Counted from the first letter of the stretch, positions 26,009-36,379 are shown. The stretch: DNA of 53,001 nucleotides from Gammaproteobacteria bacterium (GCA_013373245.1 JABXID010000129.1:1-53001); one strand, 5' to 3'. Notes: generated by a model from the sequence alone, not told the origin. Made by a program: numbers and translations.

Positions 26009-26563
26009 GTATTTAGCTCTTTTTCAAAAGCCACGATACATGCATTTATCGCTGCACTTACATATACCTAGGCGCTGTGTAGTTTCTCAACTAGTTGGCT
26101 TGCTCCATTGCAATCATCTCGACTGTAATCAAGGTTGTTAATTCTTTAGAGTTCAGAATTCGTTTTCAGTGCCTGTTTGCTAAATAAATACAAATAGGTT
26201 TCGTGGCACAGTTTATATTAACGCCTCGTTATGGCTTGGTTTTAAGACTGGTCTGAACGGTTAAAGTAGAGGGTAATATATTACTCGCATTACCATACTT
26301 AGGTGGCGTGTTGGTCGGTCGACTAGGTTTTCAAAAGTACCTTACTTTAGTACTTAGCTTTATCTATTAACTCTGATATTATCGCGTCTTCCGAACCCTG
26401 CTCCGTTACATGACTCTTACGTTCATTACCTGAGGCAGTTCAATCAGTATACTTATGTAATGACATAAGCTGCGCTATTATCGTTTGCAAATCGATATAT
26501 AGCAACTGAATTGACCGGTTTATTTAATTTAAATTTAAACATCTGGATGATTTTTGCACAATT
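26009..26563. promoter_or_regulatory. 555-base rne-rluC divergent region with probable rne 5' leader
   Basis: No open frame of note lies here. In enterobacteria rne has a leader of several hundred bases that lets RNase E control its own mRNA, and the size of this gap fits that. Visible structure includes GAGGGTAATATATTACTC (26270-26287) and AAGTAC/GTACTT arms near 26335-26360. A TTGACC box near 26512 followed by a TTTAAA box is a possible promoter for rluC. I cannot assign the leader structure by eye. Confidence 0.5.
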
Positions 26564-27535
26564 ATGACTGAGAGCACCGTTAATTACCCTAAAGTACAAT
26601 TTGTTGATATCGATGAGACATATGCAGGTCAGCGAATTGATAACTTTCTTATTACCAAATTAAAAGGTGTTCCGAAGAGTGTAATTTATAGAATCATTCG
26701 AAAAGGCGAGGTTCGTGTAAACAAAGGACGCATTAAACAAACCTATAAATTGTCCTTTGGTGATCAAGTCAGAATTCCTCCTGTGCGGGTAAGTGAAGAT
26801 AAAACACCGCAAGTGTCGTCTAAAATGCGTCAAGTTCAGGATATTGAAAAAGCGATTATCTTTGAAGATAAAACTTTAATTGTATTGAATAAACCGTCTG
26901 GCATTGCTGTTCATGGTGGCAGTGGTTTAAGTTTTGGTGTAATTGAAGCACTAAGAGCACTGCGTCCTAATGAAAAAATGTTGGAATTAGTGCATAGATT
27001 AGACAGAGACACGTCAGGCATTTTATTGGTCGCAAAACGTCGTTCTGTTTTAGTGGCATTGCACGAGCAGCTTAGAATTAAAACCATGAATAAGGTTTAT
27101 TGGGCGTTAGTGAAAGGACAGTGGAGCGACAAGCAACAGTCGGTTCAAGAGCCGTTACATAAAATTAACACTAAGTCCGGTGAACGAATTGTGGTTGTTG
27201 ACCGTGAACAGGGTAAAAAATCGTGCACTTTATTTGATGTGTTAGAAAGGTTTGATGGCGCCAGTTTGGTTGAAGCGCGTCCGCAAACAGGAAGAACCCA
27301 TCAGATTAGGGTCCATACAGCTTGTAAAGATCACCCAATTGCCTTTGATGATAAGTACGGTGACCGCGAGTTCGATTCTCAAATAAAAGCAAGTGGGATC
27401 AATCGATTGTTTTTGCACGCCAAAGAAATTTCTTTTTTCCACCCAGTATCAGAAACGACGGTTCGATTTGAAGCTCCGCTAGACGAACAATTAGAAAAAG
27501 GGTTAGCACACCTTAGAGCGAACTCTGACTCTTGA
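26564..27535 (+). CDS. rluC: 23S rRNA pseudouridine(955/2504/2580) synthase
   Basis: This 323-residue protein has an N-terminal S4 RNA-binding domain (about 20-75) and an RluA-type catalytic domain. The catalytic aspartate is Asp147 in HRLDRDTSGIL, and RPQTGRTHQIRVH is intact. It converts three uridines in 23S rRNA to pseudouridine. Position next to rne and before yceF/yceD supports RluC over other RluA paralogues. Confidence 0.95.
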   Translation: MTESTVNYPKVQFVDIDETYAGQRIDNFLITKLKGVPKSVIYRIIRKGEVRVNKGRIKQTYKLSFGDQVRIPPVRVSEDKTPQVSSKMRQVQDIEKAIIFEDKTLIVLNKPSGIAVHGGSGLSFGVIEALRALRPNEKMLELVHRLDRDTSGILLVAKRRSVLVALHEQLRIKTMNKVYWALVKGQWSDKQQSVQEPLHKINTKSGERIVVVDREQGKKSCTLFDVLERFDGASLVEARPQTGRTHQIRVHTACKDHPIAFDDKYGDREFDSQIKASGINRLFLHAKEISFFHPVSETTVRFEAPLDEQLEKGLAHLRANSDS

Positions 27536-28422
27536 GCAATTTAAAACTTTTCGTTATGACGGCATTGGCGTTGTTGGCCTTTGCCGGCAACTCTATATTA
27601 TGCCGTTTAGCGCTTTTGCCTTATGATCCGACAACAGACAACCTGCCGATAGACCCTATCAGCTTTACTTCGGTGCGTTTGTTGTCAGGTGCTATTACAC
27701 TCATGTTAATTGTGCTTGTACTAAATCGCTCTAATACTTTGAATAATAAAGGTAGTTGGTTGGGGGCGTTTTATCTATTTATGTACGCTATCGCCTTTTC
27801 ATTTGCATATGTCTCGTTGGATACAGGTGTTGGCGCACTGATATTATTTGGCTCAGTTCAGATAACCATGATTGTTTACAACATGACCAAAGGTCACAAA
27901 CCAAACGCTATTGAGTGGTTCGGCTTATTACTGGCATTTTGTGGTTTGATTTACCTAGTGGCGCCAACACTATCTTCCCCTTCATTTATTGGTTTTTTAT
28001 TAATGCTCATGGCAGGTGTTGCGTGGGGCGCTTATACCATCGCCGCTAAGGGCGTTAGCTCACCGTTGTTAGTCACTCGAACGAACTTTATTAAAACAGT
28101 ACCATTAGTCATAGTTGCAATCGTCATAACTTGGTTTTTCTCTGGGTTTACCTTGAGTACCAAAGGGGTAATGTTCGCAGTATTGTCTGGCAGTTTAGCC
28201 TCCGGCGTCGGTTATGCTCTTTGGTATGCGGTAGTTACGCACATGAAAACAACACAAGCCGCAGTACTGCAATTACTAGTTCCAATTATTGCTGCACTTG
28301 GCGGGGTATTGTTTGCAGGTGAAGAAATCACCGTACATTTGATGATTTCGTCATCGTTAATATTAGGTGGCGTATGGTGTGTTGTTTTATCAACAAAAAT
28401 ATTGAGTAAGGCCACTAATTAG
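27532..28422 (+). CDS. DMT-superfamily (EamA-type) membrane transporter
   Basis: This 296-residue protein has about ten hydrophobic segments and two EamA-like halves, the drug/metabolite transporter layout. The frame begins at a TTG that overlaps the rluC stop (TTGA). An ATG eight codons later (27556) is an equally possible start, and neither has a clear ribosome site. The substrate is unknown. It ends 35 bases before the convergent yceF gene. Confidence 0.82.
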   Translation: MSNLKLFVMTALALLAFAGNSILCRLALLPYDPTTDNLPIDPISFTSVRLLSGAITLMLIVLVLNRSNTLNNKGSWLGAFYLFMYAIAFSFAYVSLDTGVGALILFGSVQITMIVYNMTKGHKPNAIEWFGLLLAFCGLIYLVAPTLSSPSFIGFLLMLMAGVAWGAYTIAAKGVSSPLLVTRTNFIKTVPLVIVAIVITWFFSGFTLSTKGVMFAVLSGSLASGVGYALWYAVVTHMKTTQAAVLQLLVPIIAALGGVLFAGEEITVHLMISSSLILGGVWCVVLSTKILSKATN

Positions 28423-28426
28423 TAAT

Positions 28427-28446
28427 AAAGGTTATATGGAACCTTT
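28427..28446. terminator. Short stem-loop between convergent genes
   Basis: AAAGGTT / AACCTTT with a six-base loop lies just after the DMT transporter stop and before the yceF stop. There is no strong T tract, so it is a weak call. Confidence 0.35.
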
Positions 28447-28457
28447 GATAGTTAGTA

Positions 28458-29078
28458 TTAAAGTGATTGTTGTTCTAGCACTGAATATCCAAACGCGTTG
28501 AATAATCCAACCAGCTTTATTAAAGGTAAGCCAACTAAAGTATTTGGATCTTCACCAACTAGTTTTTCGAACAAACAAATACCGAGCGCTTCACTTTTAA
28601 AACTACCGGCACAGTTATATGGCTTTTCTGCATGCAGGTAAGACTCTATCTCTTCGATAGTTAACTTTTTAAAATGTACCTCAAATGGCTCAACTAAAGA
28701 GTGGGTTTTATCGGTCATAGTATCTTTTACAGCCAAACCGGTTAAAAAGGTTACTTTATGACCAGAGAAAGAAGATAGTTGAGCGACTGCATTTTCGTGA
28801 GTATGCGGCTTCCCTAATATTTGGCCATTAAACAACGCTACTTGATCTGAGCCAATAACTAAGGCGTTTTCCCATCGTTCGGCCACAGCACCTGCTTTTA
28901 ATATTGCCAGTCGTTCAACCAATTCAATTGCGGTTTCATTGTTTAATGGCGTTTCATCAACAAGCGGCTTGTCAGTTTCGAATGGAATATTAAGTTTGCT
29001 CAAGATCTCTTTACGAAATGGTGAAGTAGATCCAAGTACGATAGTTGGTGCGTTAGCTGGCGGTGAATTTAACGGCAT
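28458..29078 (-). CDS. yceF: Maf-family nucleotide pyrophosphatase (7-methyl-GTP type)
   Basis: This 206-residue house-cleaning pyrophosphatase has the Maf N-terminal signature LGSTSPFRKEIL (15-26), VDE near 40-42, VIGSDQVA and KPYNCAGSFKSE. The last follows the YceF pattern, not that of the dTTP-specific YhdE group, where a DKAG motif is usual. YceF removes m7GTP and related modified nucleotides. It lies head to head with yceD, matching its enterobacterial neighbourhood. Confidence 0.9.
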   Translation of the reverse strand: MPLNSPPANAPTIVLGSTSPFRKEILSKLNIPFETDKPLVDETPLNNETAIELVERLAILKAGAVAERWENALVIGSDQVALFNGQILGKPHTHENAVAQLSSFSGHKVTFLTGLAVKDTMTDKTHSLVEPFEVHFKKLTIEEIESYLHAEKPYNCAGSFKSEALGICLFEKLVGEDPNTLVGLPLIKLVGLFNAFGYSVLEQQSL

Positions 29079-29203
29079 AATTAGCTCAAAAAGTTATCAA
29101 TTTGTTAATTTGTGTGAAATTTAACGCGAAGTTTAGCTTTTTTTCACTATTCATACTATTTTCTTTTGACTATGAAGGTCACTAACTATATCATGCGCGC
29201 CCT

Positions 29204-29737
29204 ATGCAAAAGGTGAAAATTCCTATCTCGATCGAACCAGCGAAAGCTGCACTCAAACGAATGACCTATGATGGTATAATCGTGAAGGGTGGACTGACTC
29301 GTTTAGCCGAAGTGGCTAACGTGTTGGATGATCATATAACAGCAGCTATAGAATGTGGTGTAGACCAACAGGGTTTAGTTGTTGTTAAAGGCAAAGCGTC
29401 GGCCAATCTTGAATTGACCTGTCAGCGTTGTGGTGGTGATTTGGAACTTAGTGTTTCAACTGACTTCATTTATACGCCAGTACGCAATGCTGCCGAAGAA
29501 AGCGAAGAGCCAATACCTGAAGCATACGAAGAAATCGAGTTAGGTGAGTATGGTGAAATTAACCTTATTCAACTTGTCGAAGACGAATTAATGTTGGCGC
29601 TGCCGATTGTAGCAATGCATGAACCAGAAGATTGTTCTATTACTGAAAAGGACATGACATTTGGTGAGTTAGCGCCAGAAGCTGCGGATGAGAAAAAATC
29701 GAATCCGTTTGATGTTTTAAAACAATTAAAGAACTAG
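29204..29737 (+). CDS. yceD: YceD family (DUF177), large ribosomal subunit accumulation protein
   Basis: This 177-residue acidic protein has the CQRCGGDLEL motif (about 74-83) of the DUF177 family. YceD is linked to 23S rRNA accumulation and is encoded upstream of rpmF in most gammaproteobacteria, as here (9-base gap). It starts the long ribosomal/fatty-acid gene run. Confidence 0.93.
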   Translation: MQKVKIPISIEPAKAALKRMTYDGIIVKGGLTRLAEVANVLDDHITAAIECGVDQQGLVVVKGKASANLELTCQRCGGDLELSVSTDFIYTPVRNAAEESEEPIPEAYEEIELGEYGEINLIQLVEDELMLALPIVAMHEPEDCSITEKDMTFGELAPEAADEKKSNPFDVLKQLKN

Positions 29738-29746
29738 GAGACGGCA

Positions 29747-29911
29747 ATGGCGGTTCAAAAAAGTAAGAAATCCCGTGCTAGACGTGGCATGCGTCGTTCA
29801 CACGATGCGCTAACAGCAGAAAACCTATCTGTAGATCAAACAACTGGTGAAACTCATCGTCGTCACCACATGACTGCAGACGGCTACTACAAAGGCCGTA
29901 AAATCAAATAA
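29747..29911 (+). CDS. rpmF: 50S ribosomal protein L32
   Basis: This 54-residue protein begins [18 protein letters not shown] and ends [11 protein letters not shown], a clear L32. It lacks the four zinc cysteines found in some bacterial L32 proteins, like its E. coli counterpart. The start has a GGAG ribosome site. It lies between yceD and plsX, the conserved order. Confidence 0.97.
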   Translation: MAVQKSKKSRARRGMRRSHDALTAENLSVDQTTGETHRRHHMTADGYYKGRKIK

Positions 29912-29940
29912 ATAGTTAAGTAAGTTCAGGCTGCTTAATT

Positions 29941-30969
29941 ATGCGTGATATTCGCATCGCGCTCGACGTGATGGGGGGCGATTATGGCCCCCGATCCGCT
30001 ATCCCTGCAGCAATAAAAGCTGTAGACAAATATCCCCATCTACATCTTTATCTTTGTGGCCACTCACAAAGCATTCATTCTCTATTAAATAAACAAAATG
30101 CACTGTCTCATCCGAGATTGACTATTGTTCATGCAGAGCAAGTTGTGAATCAAGATGAACGTCCTGATTTAGCTCTTAGAAGAAAAACTCAGTCATCCAT
30201 GCGTAAAGCGTTGGAGCTTGTTGAACAAGAACAAGCTGATGCTTGTGTGTCTGCAGGTAATACAGGTGCTTTATTGGCGATGGCTCGATACATCTTAAAA
30301 ACCTTGCCTGGCGTTAAACGTCCTGCACTGGTTAGCGCGTTGCCTACATATGAAGATGAAAAGGTGTACTTACTGGACTTAGGTGCCAACATACACCAAT
30401 GCTCTGATACCTTATTTCAATTTGCAGTAATGGGTTCAGTTATTGCCAGAGAAGTTGAACAAATAGAGCATCCAAGAGTTGCATTGTTAAATGTCGGTTC
30501 GGAAGAGATAAAAGGTGGTGATCACTTAAAGGCAGCTGCCCAGCAGTTACAAGAGTGTGAAGACATTAATTATGTCGGTTTTGCAGAGGGCAACGACATA
30601 TTTTCTGGTAAGGCGGATGTTATCGTATGTGATGGCTTCGTCGGCAATGTTGCTCTTAAAACCATCGAAGGTGTTGCTAAATTAATCATTTCGAAGATAA
30701 AAGCATCAAGTGAACAGTCTTTTATCAGTAAACTACTGGCTGGATTGTTATTACCCGGCATAAAAACCTTATTTTCTCGAATGAACCCCGACCACTACAA
30801 TGGTGCAAGTCTGGTAGGATTGCGCGGAATTGTAGTAAAAAGTCATGGAAATGCGTCGACAAGAGCGTTTTACAGTGCGATAAAAGAAGCTGTAAAAGAG
30901 GCGCAGAGACAAGTACCACACAAAATAAAAGACAAAGTGGAACAAGTTCTCAACGAAGAGAACAAATAA
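29941..30969 (+). CDS. plsX: Phosphate acyltransferase PlsX
   Basis: This 342-residue enzyme begins IRIALDVMGGDYGP, the PlsX signature, with AGNTGALLAM (about 106-115) and VALLNVGSEEIKG. It makes acyl-phosphate from acyl-ACP for phospholipid synthesis. It sits between rpmF and fabH in the standard order, 29 bases after rpmF. Confidence 0.97.
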   Translation: MRDIRIALDVMGGDYGPRSAIPAAIKAVDKYPHLHLYLCGHSQSIHSLLNKQNALSHPRLTIVHAEQVVNQDERPDLALRRKTQSSMRKALELVEQEQADACVSAGNTGALLAMARYILKTLPGVKRPALVSALPTYEDEKVYLLDLGANIHQCSDTLFQFAVMGSVIAREVEQIEHPRVALLNVGSEEIKGGDHLKAAAQQLQECEDINYVGFAEGNDIFSGKADVIVCDGFVGNVALKTIEGVAKLIISKIKASSEQSFISKLLAGLLLPGIKTLFSRMNPDHYNGASLVGLRGIVVKSHGNASTRAFYSAIKEAVKEAQRQVPHKIKDKVEQVLNEENK

Positions 30970-30992
30970 AATGCTGATTGCAAAGAGGGTTC

Positions 30993-31955
30993 ATGTATTC
31001 AAAAATTACGGGAACAGGTAGCTATTTCCCTGAGGCTGTTCGTACTAACAAAGACCTAGAGCAGATGGTTGAAACCTCTGATGAATGGATTCAAGAACGA
31101 ACTGGAATGAAAGAACGCCGAATTATCGGTGAAAATGAAACACTTGCTTCTATGTCTGTAGAAGCGTCAAAAAAAGCGATTGAAGCCGCTGGCGTTGATT
31201 TGTCAGAAATTGACTTTGTCATAGTCGGAACGACGTCCCATCATAGAGCTTTGCCAAGCGCTGCATGTGAAGTGCAAAGAGACTTAGGTCTGAAATCAGG
31301 CATTCCAGCTATGGATGTTGCCGCTGCGTGCTCAGGCTTTTTATATGCATTAAGTGTGGCGGATACATATATCCAAGCGGGTAAAGCGAAAAAAGCATTG
31401 GTTATTGGTGCTGATTGCTTGAGCCAATTGGTGAGTCCAGAAGACCGTTCTATGGTTATACTATTTGGTGATGCCGCAGGCGCTGTTGTGCTAGAGGCTT
31501 CAGAAGAGCCAGGTATCCTCTCAACTCATATTCACTCAGATGGTAGTTATACTGAACTTCTTCAAGTTGGTATGCCTAGACGCGGAGATGAAGCGTCTGT
31601 TCATACATCTTGGGGGTCGATGGAAGGCAACAAAGTGTTTAAAGTTGCAGTTTCTAAACTTTCTGAAATTGTAGATGAAACTCTAGAGTTCAATAACTTA
31701 CAAAAATCAGATATTGATTGGCTGGTACCCCATCAAGCCAATTTAAGAATTATTTCTGCGGTTGCTAAAAAGCTGGATATGTCGATGGAACAAGTTGTTA
31801 TTAACTTAGACAAATACGGCAATACCTCGGCGGCAACCGTTCCTACAGCTCTCGACGAAGCCATTCGTGATGGCCGAATTCAAAAAGGTCAAACGCTAAT
31901 GTTTAATGCATTTGGTGGTGGCTTCACTTGGGCGTCTGCTCTAATTAAGTATTAA
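30993..31955 (+). CDS. fabH: 3-oxoacyl-ACP synthase III (KAS III)
   Basis: This is a 320-residue condensing enzyme that starts fatty-acid synthesis from acetyl-CoA and malonyl-ACP. The catalytic triad is Cys113 in [10 protein letters not shown], His247 in PHQANLRI and Asn277 in [10 protein letters not shown]. An in-frame TTG at 30978 would add five residues. The ATG at 30993 has a GAGGG ribosome site just upstream and gives the usual N terminus [13 protein letters not shown], so it is preferred. Confidence 0.97.
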   Translation: MYSKITGTGSYFPEAVRTNKDLEQMVETSDEWIQERTGMKERRIIGENETLASMSVEASKKAIEAAGVDLSEIDFVIVGTTSHHRALPSAACEVQRDLGLKSGIPAMDVAAACSGFLYALSVADTYIQAGKAKKALVIGADCLSQLVSPEDRSMVILFGDAAGAVVLEASEEPGILSTHIHSDGSYTELLQVGMPRRGDEASVHTSWGSMEGNKVFKVAVSKLSEIVDETLEFNNLQKSDIDWLVPHQANLRIISAVAKKLDMSMEQVVINLDKYGNTSAATVPTALDEAIRDGRIQKGQTLMFNAFGGGFTWASALIKY

Positions 31956-31974
31956 ATCAATTTGAGACAATAAA

Positions 31975-32898
31975 ATGACAAAAGCAATTGTATTCCCGGG
32001 TCAGGGCTCACAATCGGTTGGCATGTTGGCCGATTTACACGAATCTTACCAAGTTGTTCGTGACACATTTAAAGAAGCTTCTGATGCGTTAGGTTACGAC
32101 ATGTGGTCACTCGTAAGCGAAGATGCTGATGGTAAGTTAAACCAAACAGAATTTACCCAGCCTGCGTTATTAACGGCATCGGTTGCCGTATGGAGAACAT
32201 ATGTAGAGAAAGGTGGCGACCAGCCAGAGTATCTAGCAGGGCACAGTCTTGGTGAATATTCAGCCTTAGTTTGCGCTGGTGTACTATCTTTGGCTGATGC
32301 AGTTAAGTTAGTAGAAAAACGCGGCCAATATATGCAACAAGCAGTTCCAGCAGGTACTGGTGCTATGGCGGCAATAATCGGCTTAGCCGATGACGCAATT
32401 GCAAAAGCTTGTGAAGATGCGGCTCAAGGTGAAGTTGTTTCACCGGTAAACTTTAATTCTCCAGGTCAGATTGTTATCGCTGGACAAAAAGCTGCGGTTG
32501 AGCGAGCGATGGAGTTATGCAAAGAAGCAGGAGCTAAACGTGCACTGCCTTTGCCAGTGTCTGTGCCATCTCATTGCGCATTGATGAAACCGGCCGCTGA
32601 TAAATTAGCGCAAGACCTAGAACTATTAACGTTTAATACGCCTGACATTAAAATCGTTAATAATGTCGATGTTGCAGTAGCTACTGATCCAGCCGCAATT
32701 AAAGAAGCTTTGATCAAGCAACTATACAGTCCTGTTCGCTGGACAGAAACCATTCAGTATTTTGCGAGCGAAGGTGTAACTGAGAGCTTCGAATTTGGTC
32801 CAGGAAAGGTATTGTCTGGATTGGTTAAACGCATTGATAAGTCAGTAAGTTGTGTATCGGTAGGCGATACAGCAAGTCTAGCTGGTTTGTTTGAATAA
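31975..32898 (+). CDS. fabD: Malonyl-CoA:ACP transacylase
   Basis: This 307-residue enzyme has the FPGQGSQ start and active-site Ser91 in GHSLGEYSAL, with catalytic His200 in VPSHCALM. It loads malonyl groups onto ACP. It lies 19 bases after fabH and 25 bases before fabG. Confidence 0.97.
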   Translation: MTKAIVFPGQGSQSVGMLADLHESYQVVRDTFKEASDALGYDMWSLVSEDADGKLNQTEFTQPALLTASVAVWRTYVEKGGDQPEYLAGHSLGEYSALVCAGVLSLADAVKLVEKRGQYMQQAVPAGTGAMAAIIGLADDAIAKACEDAAQGEVVSPVNFNSPGQIVIAGQKAAVERAMELCKEAGAKRALPLPVSVPSHCALMKPAADKLAQDLELLTFNTPDIKIVNNVDVAVATDPAAIKEALIKQLYSPVRWTETIQYFASEGVTESFEFGPGKVLSGLVKRIDKSVSCVSVGDTASLAGLFE

Positions 32899-32923
32899 TA
32901 TTTAAGATTTAAAGAGGATTATA

Positions 32924-33667
32924 ATGTCTTTATTTAGTTTAGAAGGCAAAGTGGTATTGGTTACCGGCGCGTCTCGCGGTATTGGCCGAGCTGTAGCTGA
33001 AAAATTGGTAGCGCAAGGAGCGAAAGTTGCAGGTACTGCAACTTCAGAGTCAGGCGCGGAAAAAATTTCAGAATATTTAGGTGACAATGGTAAAGGTTAC
33101 GCTCTTAATGTAACGGATGCTGACTCAGTAACTGATGTATTAGCGGCTATCAAAGCGGATTTAGGTGACATTGATGTATTGGTAAATAATGCTGGCATTA
33201 CACGTGATAATTTGATGATGCGAATGAAAGATGAAGAGTGGAACGATATTATCGATACCAACTTAACGTCTATCTTCCGTTTAAGTAAATCGGTTTTGCG
33301 TCCAATGATGAAAAAACGTCAAGGTCGTATTATTAATATTGGTTCAGTTGTTGGCACTATGGGTAATGCTGGTCAAGCTAATTACTCAGCAGCAAAAGCT
33401 GGGGTGATTGGTTTTTCTAAATCGCTTGCGCGTGAAGTTGCGTCTCGTGGTATTACAGTGAATGTTATTGCCCCTGGTTTTATCGATACGGATATGACTA
33501 AAGCACTTGATGAAGGTCAACGTTCTGCTATTTCTGATCAGGTTCCAGCAAACCGATTAGGTGACCCTGATGAAATCGCATCGACGGTTTGTTTCCTAGC
33601 GAGTAATGAGGCTGGGTACATAACTGGTGAAACTATCCATGTAAATGGTGGCATGTACATGGTATAA
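32924..33667 (+). CDS. fabG: 3-oxoacyl-ACP reductase
   Basis: This 247-residue short-chain dehydrogenase has the NADPH site TGASRGIGRAVAE near the N terminus and NNAGITRDN. The Ser-Tyr-x3-Lys catalytic set includes YSAAKAG, and it ends with the FabG-typical ETIHVNGGMYMV. It reduces the keto group in each elongation round. A GAGG ribosome site precedes the ATG. Confidence 0.97.
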   Translation: MSLFSLEGKVVLVTGASRGIGRAVAEKLVAQGAKVAGTATSESGAEKISEYLGDNGKGYALNVTDADSVTDVLAAIKADLGDIDVLVNNAGITRDNLMMRMKDEEWNDIIDTNLTSIFRLSKSVLRPMMKKRQGRIINIGSVVGTMGNAGQANYSAAKAGVIGFSKSLAREVASRGITVNVIAPGFIDTDMTKALDEGQRSAISDQVPANRLGDPDEIASTVCFLASNEAGYITGETIHVNGGMYMV

Positions 33668-33826
33668 CCGTCGAAATCGTGTCGATTTTGATTGAAATGT
33701 GGTCGATTGTCACTTATGAGGTTTGACCACAGCGTTATTCTAATTTATAACTTGAATCCGCCATAGGAATAATTAAACTAAGCGCATTCAAAAAAACATT
33801 ACCTTTTAATTAATAAGGAAAATAAC

Positions 33827-34060
33827 ATGAGCATTGAAGATCGCGTAGCAAAGATCGTTGTTGAGCAATTAGGTGTTAAAGAAGAAGAAGTAAAATCAGA
33901 AGCATCTTTTGTCGATGATCTAGGCGCTGATTCTCTAGATACTGTTGAACTAGTAATGGCTTTGGAAGAAGAATTCGATACTGAAATTCCTGACGAAGAA
34001 GCAGAAAAAATTACAACTGTTCAGTCAGCTATCGACTACATCAAAGCACACGCTGAGTAA
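33827..34060 (+). CDS. acpP: Acyl carrier protein
   Basis: This 77-residue, very acidic protein has the phosphopantetheine-attachment Ser36 in [10 protein letters not shown]. It carries growing acyl chains. It is separated from fabG by 159 bases. That gap contains a possible promoter (TTGAAT near 33752 and TAAACT 16 bases on), in line with the separate high expression of acpP in many bacteria. Confidence 0.98.
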   Translation: MSIEDRVAKIVVEQLGVKEEEVKSEASFVDDLGADSLDTVELVMALEEEFDTEIPDEEAEKITTVQSAIDYIKAHAE

Positions 34061-34074
34061 TCGTACAGATTTAT

Positions 34075-34104
34075 AAAAAGGGCAGCACAAGCTGCCTTTT
34101 TTTT
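34075..34104 (+). terminator. Terminator after acpP
   Basis: GGCAGC / GCTGCC stem with a short ACAA-type loop, preceded by A's and followed by eight Ts. It should end most acpP transcripts before fabF. Confidence 0.9.
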
Positions 34105-34241
34105 CACTTTTAGAACACCACGTCGTTAATATTAGTACGTATTTTCATTGTTATTACGGAAAACAAAATTTCAGGCAATAATGTTAACCCCATTATTGCA
34201 ATAGTAATTATGCCAATTCGTATTATGGTCAGGAGAAAGAA

Positions 34242-35480
34242 GTGACTAAACGTAGAGTTGTTGTAACAGGAATGGGCATGTTAACGCCCGTAGGTAACGA
34301 CGTTCAATCTTCTTGGAGTAATTTGTTAGCCGGTAAAAGCGGTGCTGAATACATCACGCATTTTGATACTGAAAACTTCGGAACTAAGTTTGCAGCTATG
34401 TTGAAAGATGCCGACATGTCGGAATATATTCCACGTAAAGATGCAAAAAAAATGGACTTATTCATTCAATACGGGATTGCAGCTTCAATTCAAGCGTTAA
34501 AAGACTCTGGTCTTGAAATTACTGAAGAAAATGCAGAAAGAATTGGTGCTGCCATCGGTTCAGGTATCGGTGGATTGGGTTTAATCGAAGATAACCACAC
34601 TAAATTGATGCAATCTGGGCCGCGTAAATTGTCGCCATTTTTTGTGCCTTCAACCATTATTAATATGATTTCTGGTCACCTTTCCATCATGTATGGATTA
34701 AAAGGGCCAAATATTTCCATAACAACAGCCTGTACAACAGGTGTTCATAATATAGGTCACGCAGCACGTATTATCGCGTATGGTGATGCCGATGTAATGG
34801 TTGCTGGCGGTGCAGAAAAAGGCTCAACAGAGTTAGGTATTGGCGGCTTTGGAGCCGCACGTGCGCTGTCTGCTCGTAACGATGCACCTCAACAAGCCAG
34901 TCGTCCTTGGGACCAAGACCGTGATGGTTTTGTGCTTGGTGACGGTGCCGGTGTGATGGTGCTGGAAGAATATGAACATGCAAAAGCCCGCGGTGCTAAA
35001 ATCTACGCGGAACTGGCTGGTTTTGGTATGAGTGGTGATGCATATCATATGACATCACCGCCAGCCGATGGCGACGGGGCAGCTCGTTCTATGATGAATG
35101 CGATTAAGGATGCAGGCATAAACCCTGATCAAGTAGATTACATCAATGCTCACGGTACATCGACACCAGCGGGTGATATTGCCGAAACTATGGCGGTTAA
35201 ACGAGTGTTTGGTGATCACGCCTTTAAGTTGATGGTTTCATCCTCTAAATCTATGATTGGTCACTTATTAGGAGCTGCCGGCTCAGTTGAATCTATTATC
35301 ACGGCGATGAGTTTGGTCGATCAAAAAGTATCGCCAACCATTAACTTAGATAATCCGAGTGAAGGCTGTGATCTGGATTATGTTCCTCATGAAGCGCGTG
35401 ATGCGAAATTAGAATACGCATTATGTAACTCATTTGGCTTTGGTGGTACCAACGGTTCATTAATCTTTAAAAAGATGTAA
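34242..35480 (+). CDS. fabF: 3-oxoacyl-ACP synthase II (KAS II)
   Basis: This 412-residue elongating condensing enzyme has active-site Cys164 in [14 protein letters not shown], His304 in [12 protein letters not shown] and His341 in [11 protein letters not shown]. It starts with GTG at 34242, supported by AGGAG at 34231-34235. FabF is also the enzyme that shifts membrane lipids towards cis-vaccenate in the cold, apt for a marine organism. Confidence 0.97.
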   Translation: MTKRRVVVTGMGMLTPVGNDVQSSWSNLLAGKSGAEYITHFDTENFGTKFAAMLKDADMSEYIPRKDAKKMDLFIQYGIAASIQALKDSGLEITEENAERIGAAIGSGIGGLGLIEDNHTKLMQSGPRKLSPFFVPSTIINMISGHLSIMYGLKGPNISITTACTTGVHNIGHAARIIAYGDADVMVAGGAEKGSTELGIGGFGAARALSARNDAPQQASRPWDQDRDGFVLGDGAGVMVLEEYEHAKARGAKIYAELAGFGMSGDAYHMTSPPADGDGAARSMMNAIKDAGINPDQVDYINAHGTSTPAGDIAETMAVKRVFGDHAFKLMVSSSKSMIGHLLGAAGSVESIITAMSLVDQKVSPTINLDNPSEGCDLDYVPHEARDAKLEYALCNSFGFGGTNGSLIFKKM

Positions 35481-35530
35481 GCAAGAAGCTTAAATCTAAA
35501 TACTTAATGATCAAATTCTGATTATTTGTT

Positions 35531-35563
35531 AAAAAGCTCAACATGATGTTGAGCTTTTTGTTT
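35531..35563 (+). terminator. Terminator after fabF
   Basis: AAAAAGCTCAAC / GTTGAGCTTTTT with a five-base loop, followed by a T-rich tail. It stands between fabF and pabC, 15 bases before the pabC start. Confidence 0.88.
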
Positions 35564-35578
35564 ATTCAATAGGATCTA

Positions 35579-36379
35579 ATGGAAGTACGATTTTTTGACA
35601 ACAGTTTGAAAGAACTGTCTGACGAGATCAATTTATCTCAACAACGCAGTTTTTTGTATGGAGATGGCCACTTTACCACAGCTAAAGTAGTTGATGGCTC
35701 GGTGTGCTATTTAGATCGACACCTTGAACGACTGAGACAAGCCAATAAACAACTTGGCTTTAACCCCATAGTTTGGAATAAATTGACAGAGTTGATGCTG
35801 CAAGTTGCTAGTGATATGACTCTAGGTGTCATAAAAATCCAAATTAGCCGCGGTGCAGCACAACGTGGTTACGGTCAAACATTTTCTACGCAACCTTTAA
35901 TTGCTGTAAGTACTTCATCCTTGTCAGATAAATGGTTATCGGAGCAGCAAACCCCAACGCCTTTAACTGTCGCGAATACTAAACTTGGTATTCAACCTTT
36001 GTTAGCTGGCCTCAAGCATTGTAACCGTTTGGAGCAAGTGTTAATTGCTCGTGAGTTAGAGCAAGTTAATCTTGAAGACGCGTTAGTATTAGATATAAAT
36101 AATGTATTAATTGAAACCAGCAAAGCGAATGTTTTTTGGTATCATAATAACCAATGGTTTACCCCGTGTTTAAAACATTCTGGCGTAAATGGGGTGATGC
36201 GACAGGTCATAATTGATAAAATAGATGTAATCATTTCGCAGACCCAAATGACGACAGTCATAGAAGACGCTGAGGCAATGTTTATTTGTAACGGCTTAAT
36301 AGGCGTAAGGCCTGTTTCTGAAGTTGCAGGAAAGCAATTGTCGCTTAAACCAGTAGAACAACTAAGAGCTCAATTATAA
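35579..36379 (+). CDS. pabC: Aminodeoxychorismate lyase
   Basis: This 266-residue class IV PLP enzyme has the LYGDGHFTT start and PLP lysine Lys146 in GLKHCNRLEQ. It forms 4-aminobenzoate for folate synthesis. It sits between fabF and mltG, as in E. coli, and shares one base with the mltG start (TAATG). Confidence 0.93.
   Translation: MEVRFFDNSLKELSDEINLSQQRSFLYGDGHFTTAKVVDGSVCYLDRHLERLRQANKQLGFNPIVWNKLTELMLQVASDMTLGVIKIQISRGAAQRGYGQTFSTQPLIAVSTSSLSDKWLSEQQTPTPLTVANTKLGIQPLLAGLKHCNRLEQVLIARELEQVNLEDALVLDINNVLIETSKANVFWYHNNQWFTPCLKHSGVNGVMRQVIIDKIDVIISQTQMTTVIEDAEAMFICNGLIGVRPVSEVAGKQLSLKPVEQLRAQL

Noticed and set aside
34771-35048. Minus-strand frames opposite fabF
   Set aside because: They are His-rich shadows of the highly conserved fabF coding sequence.
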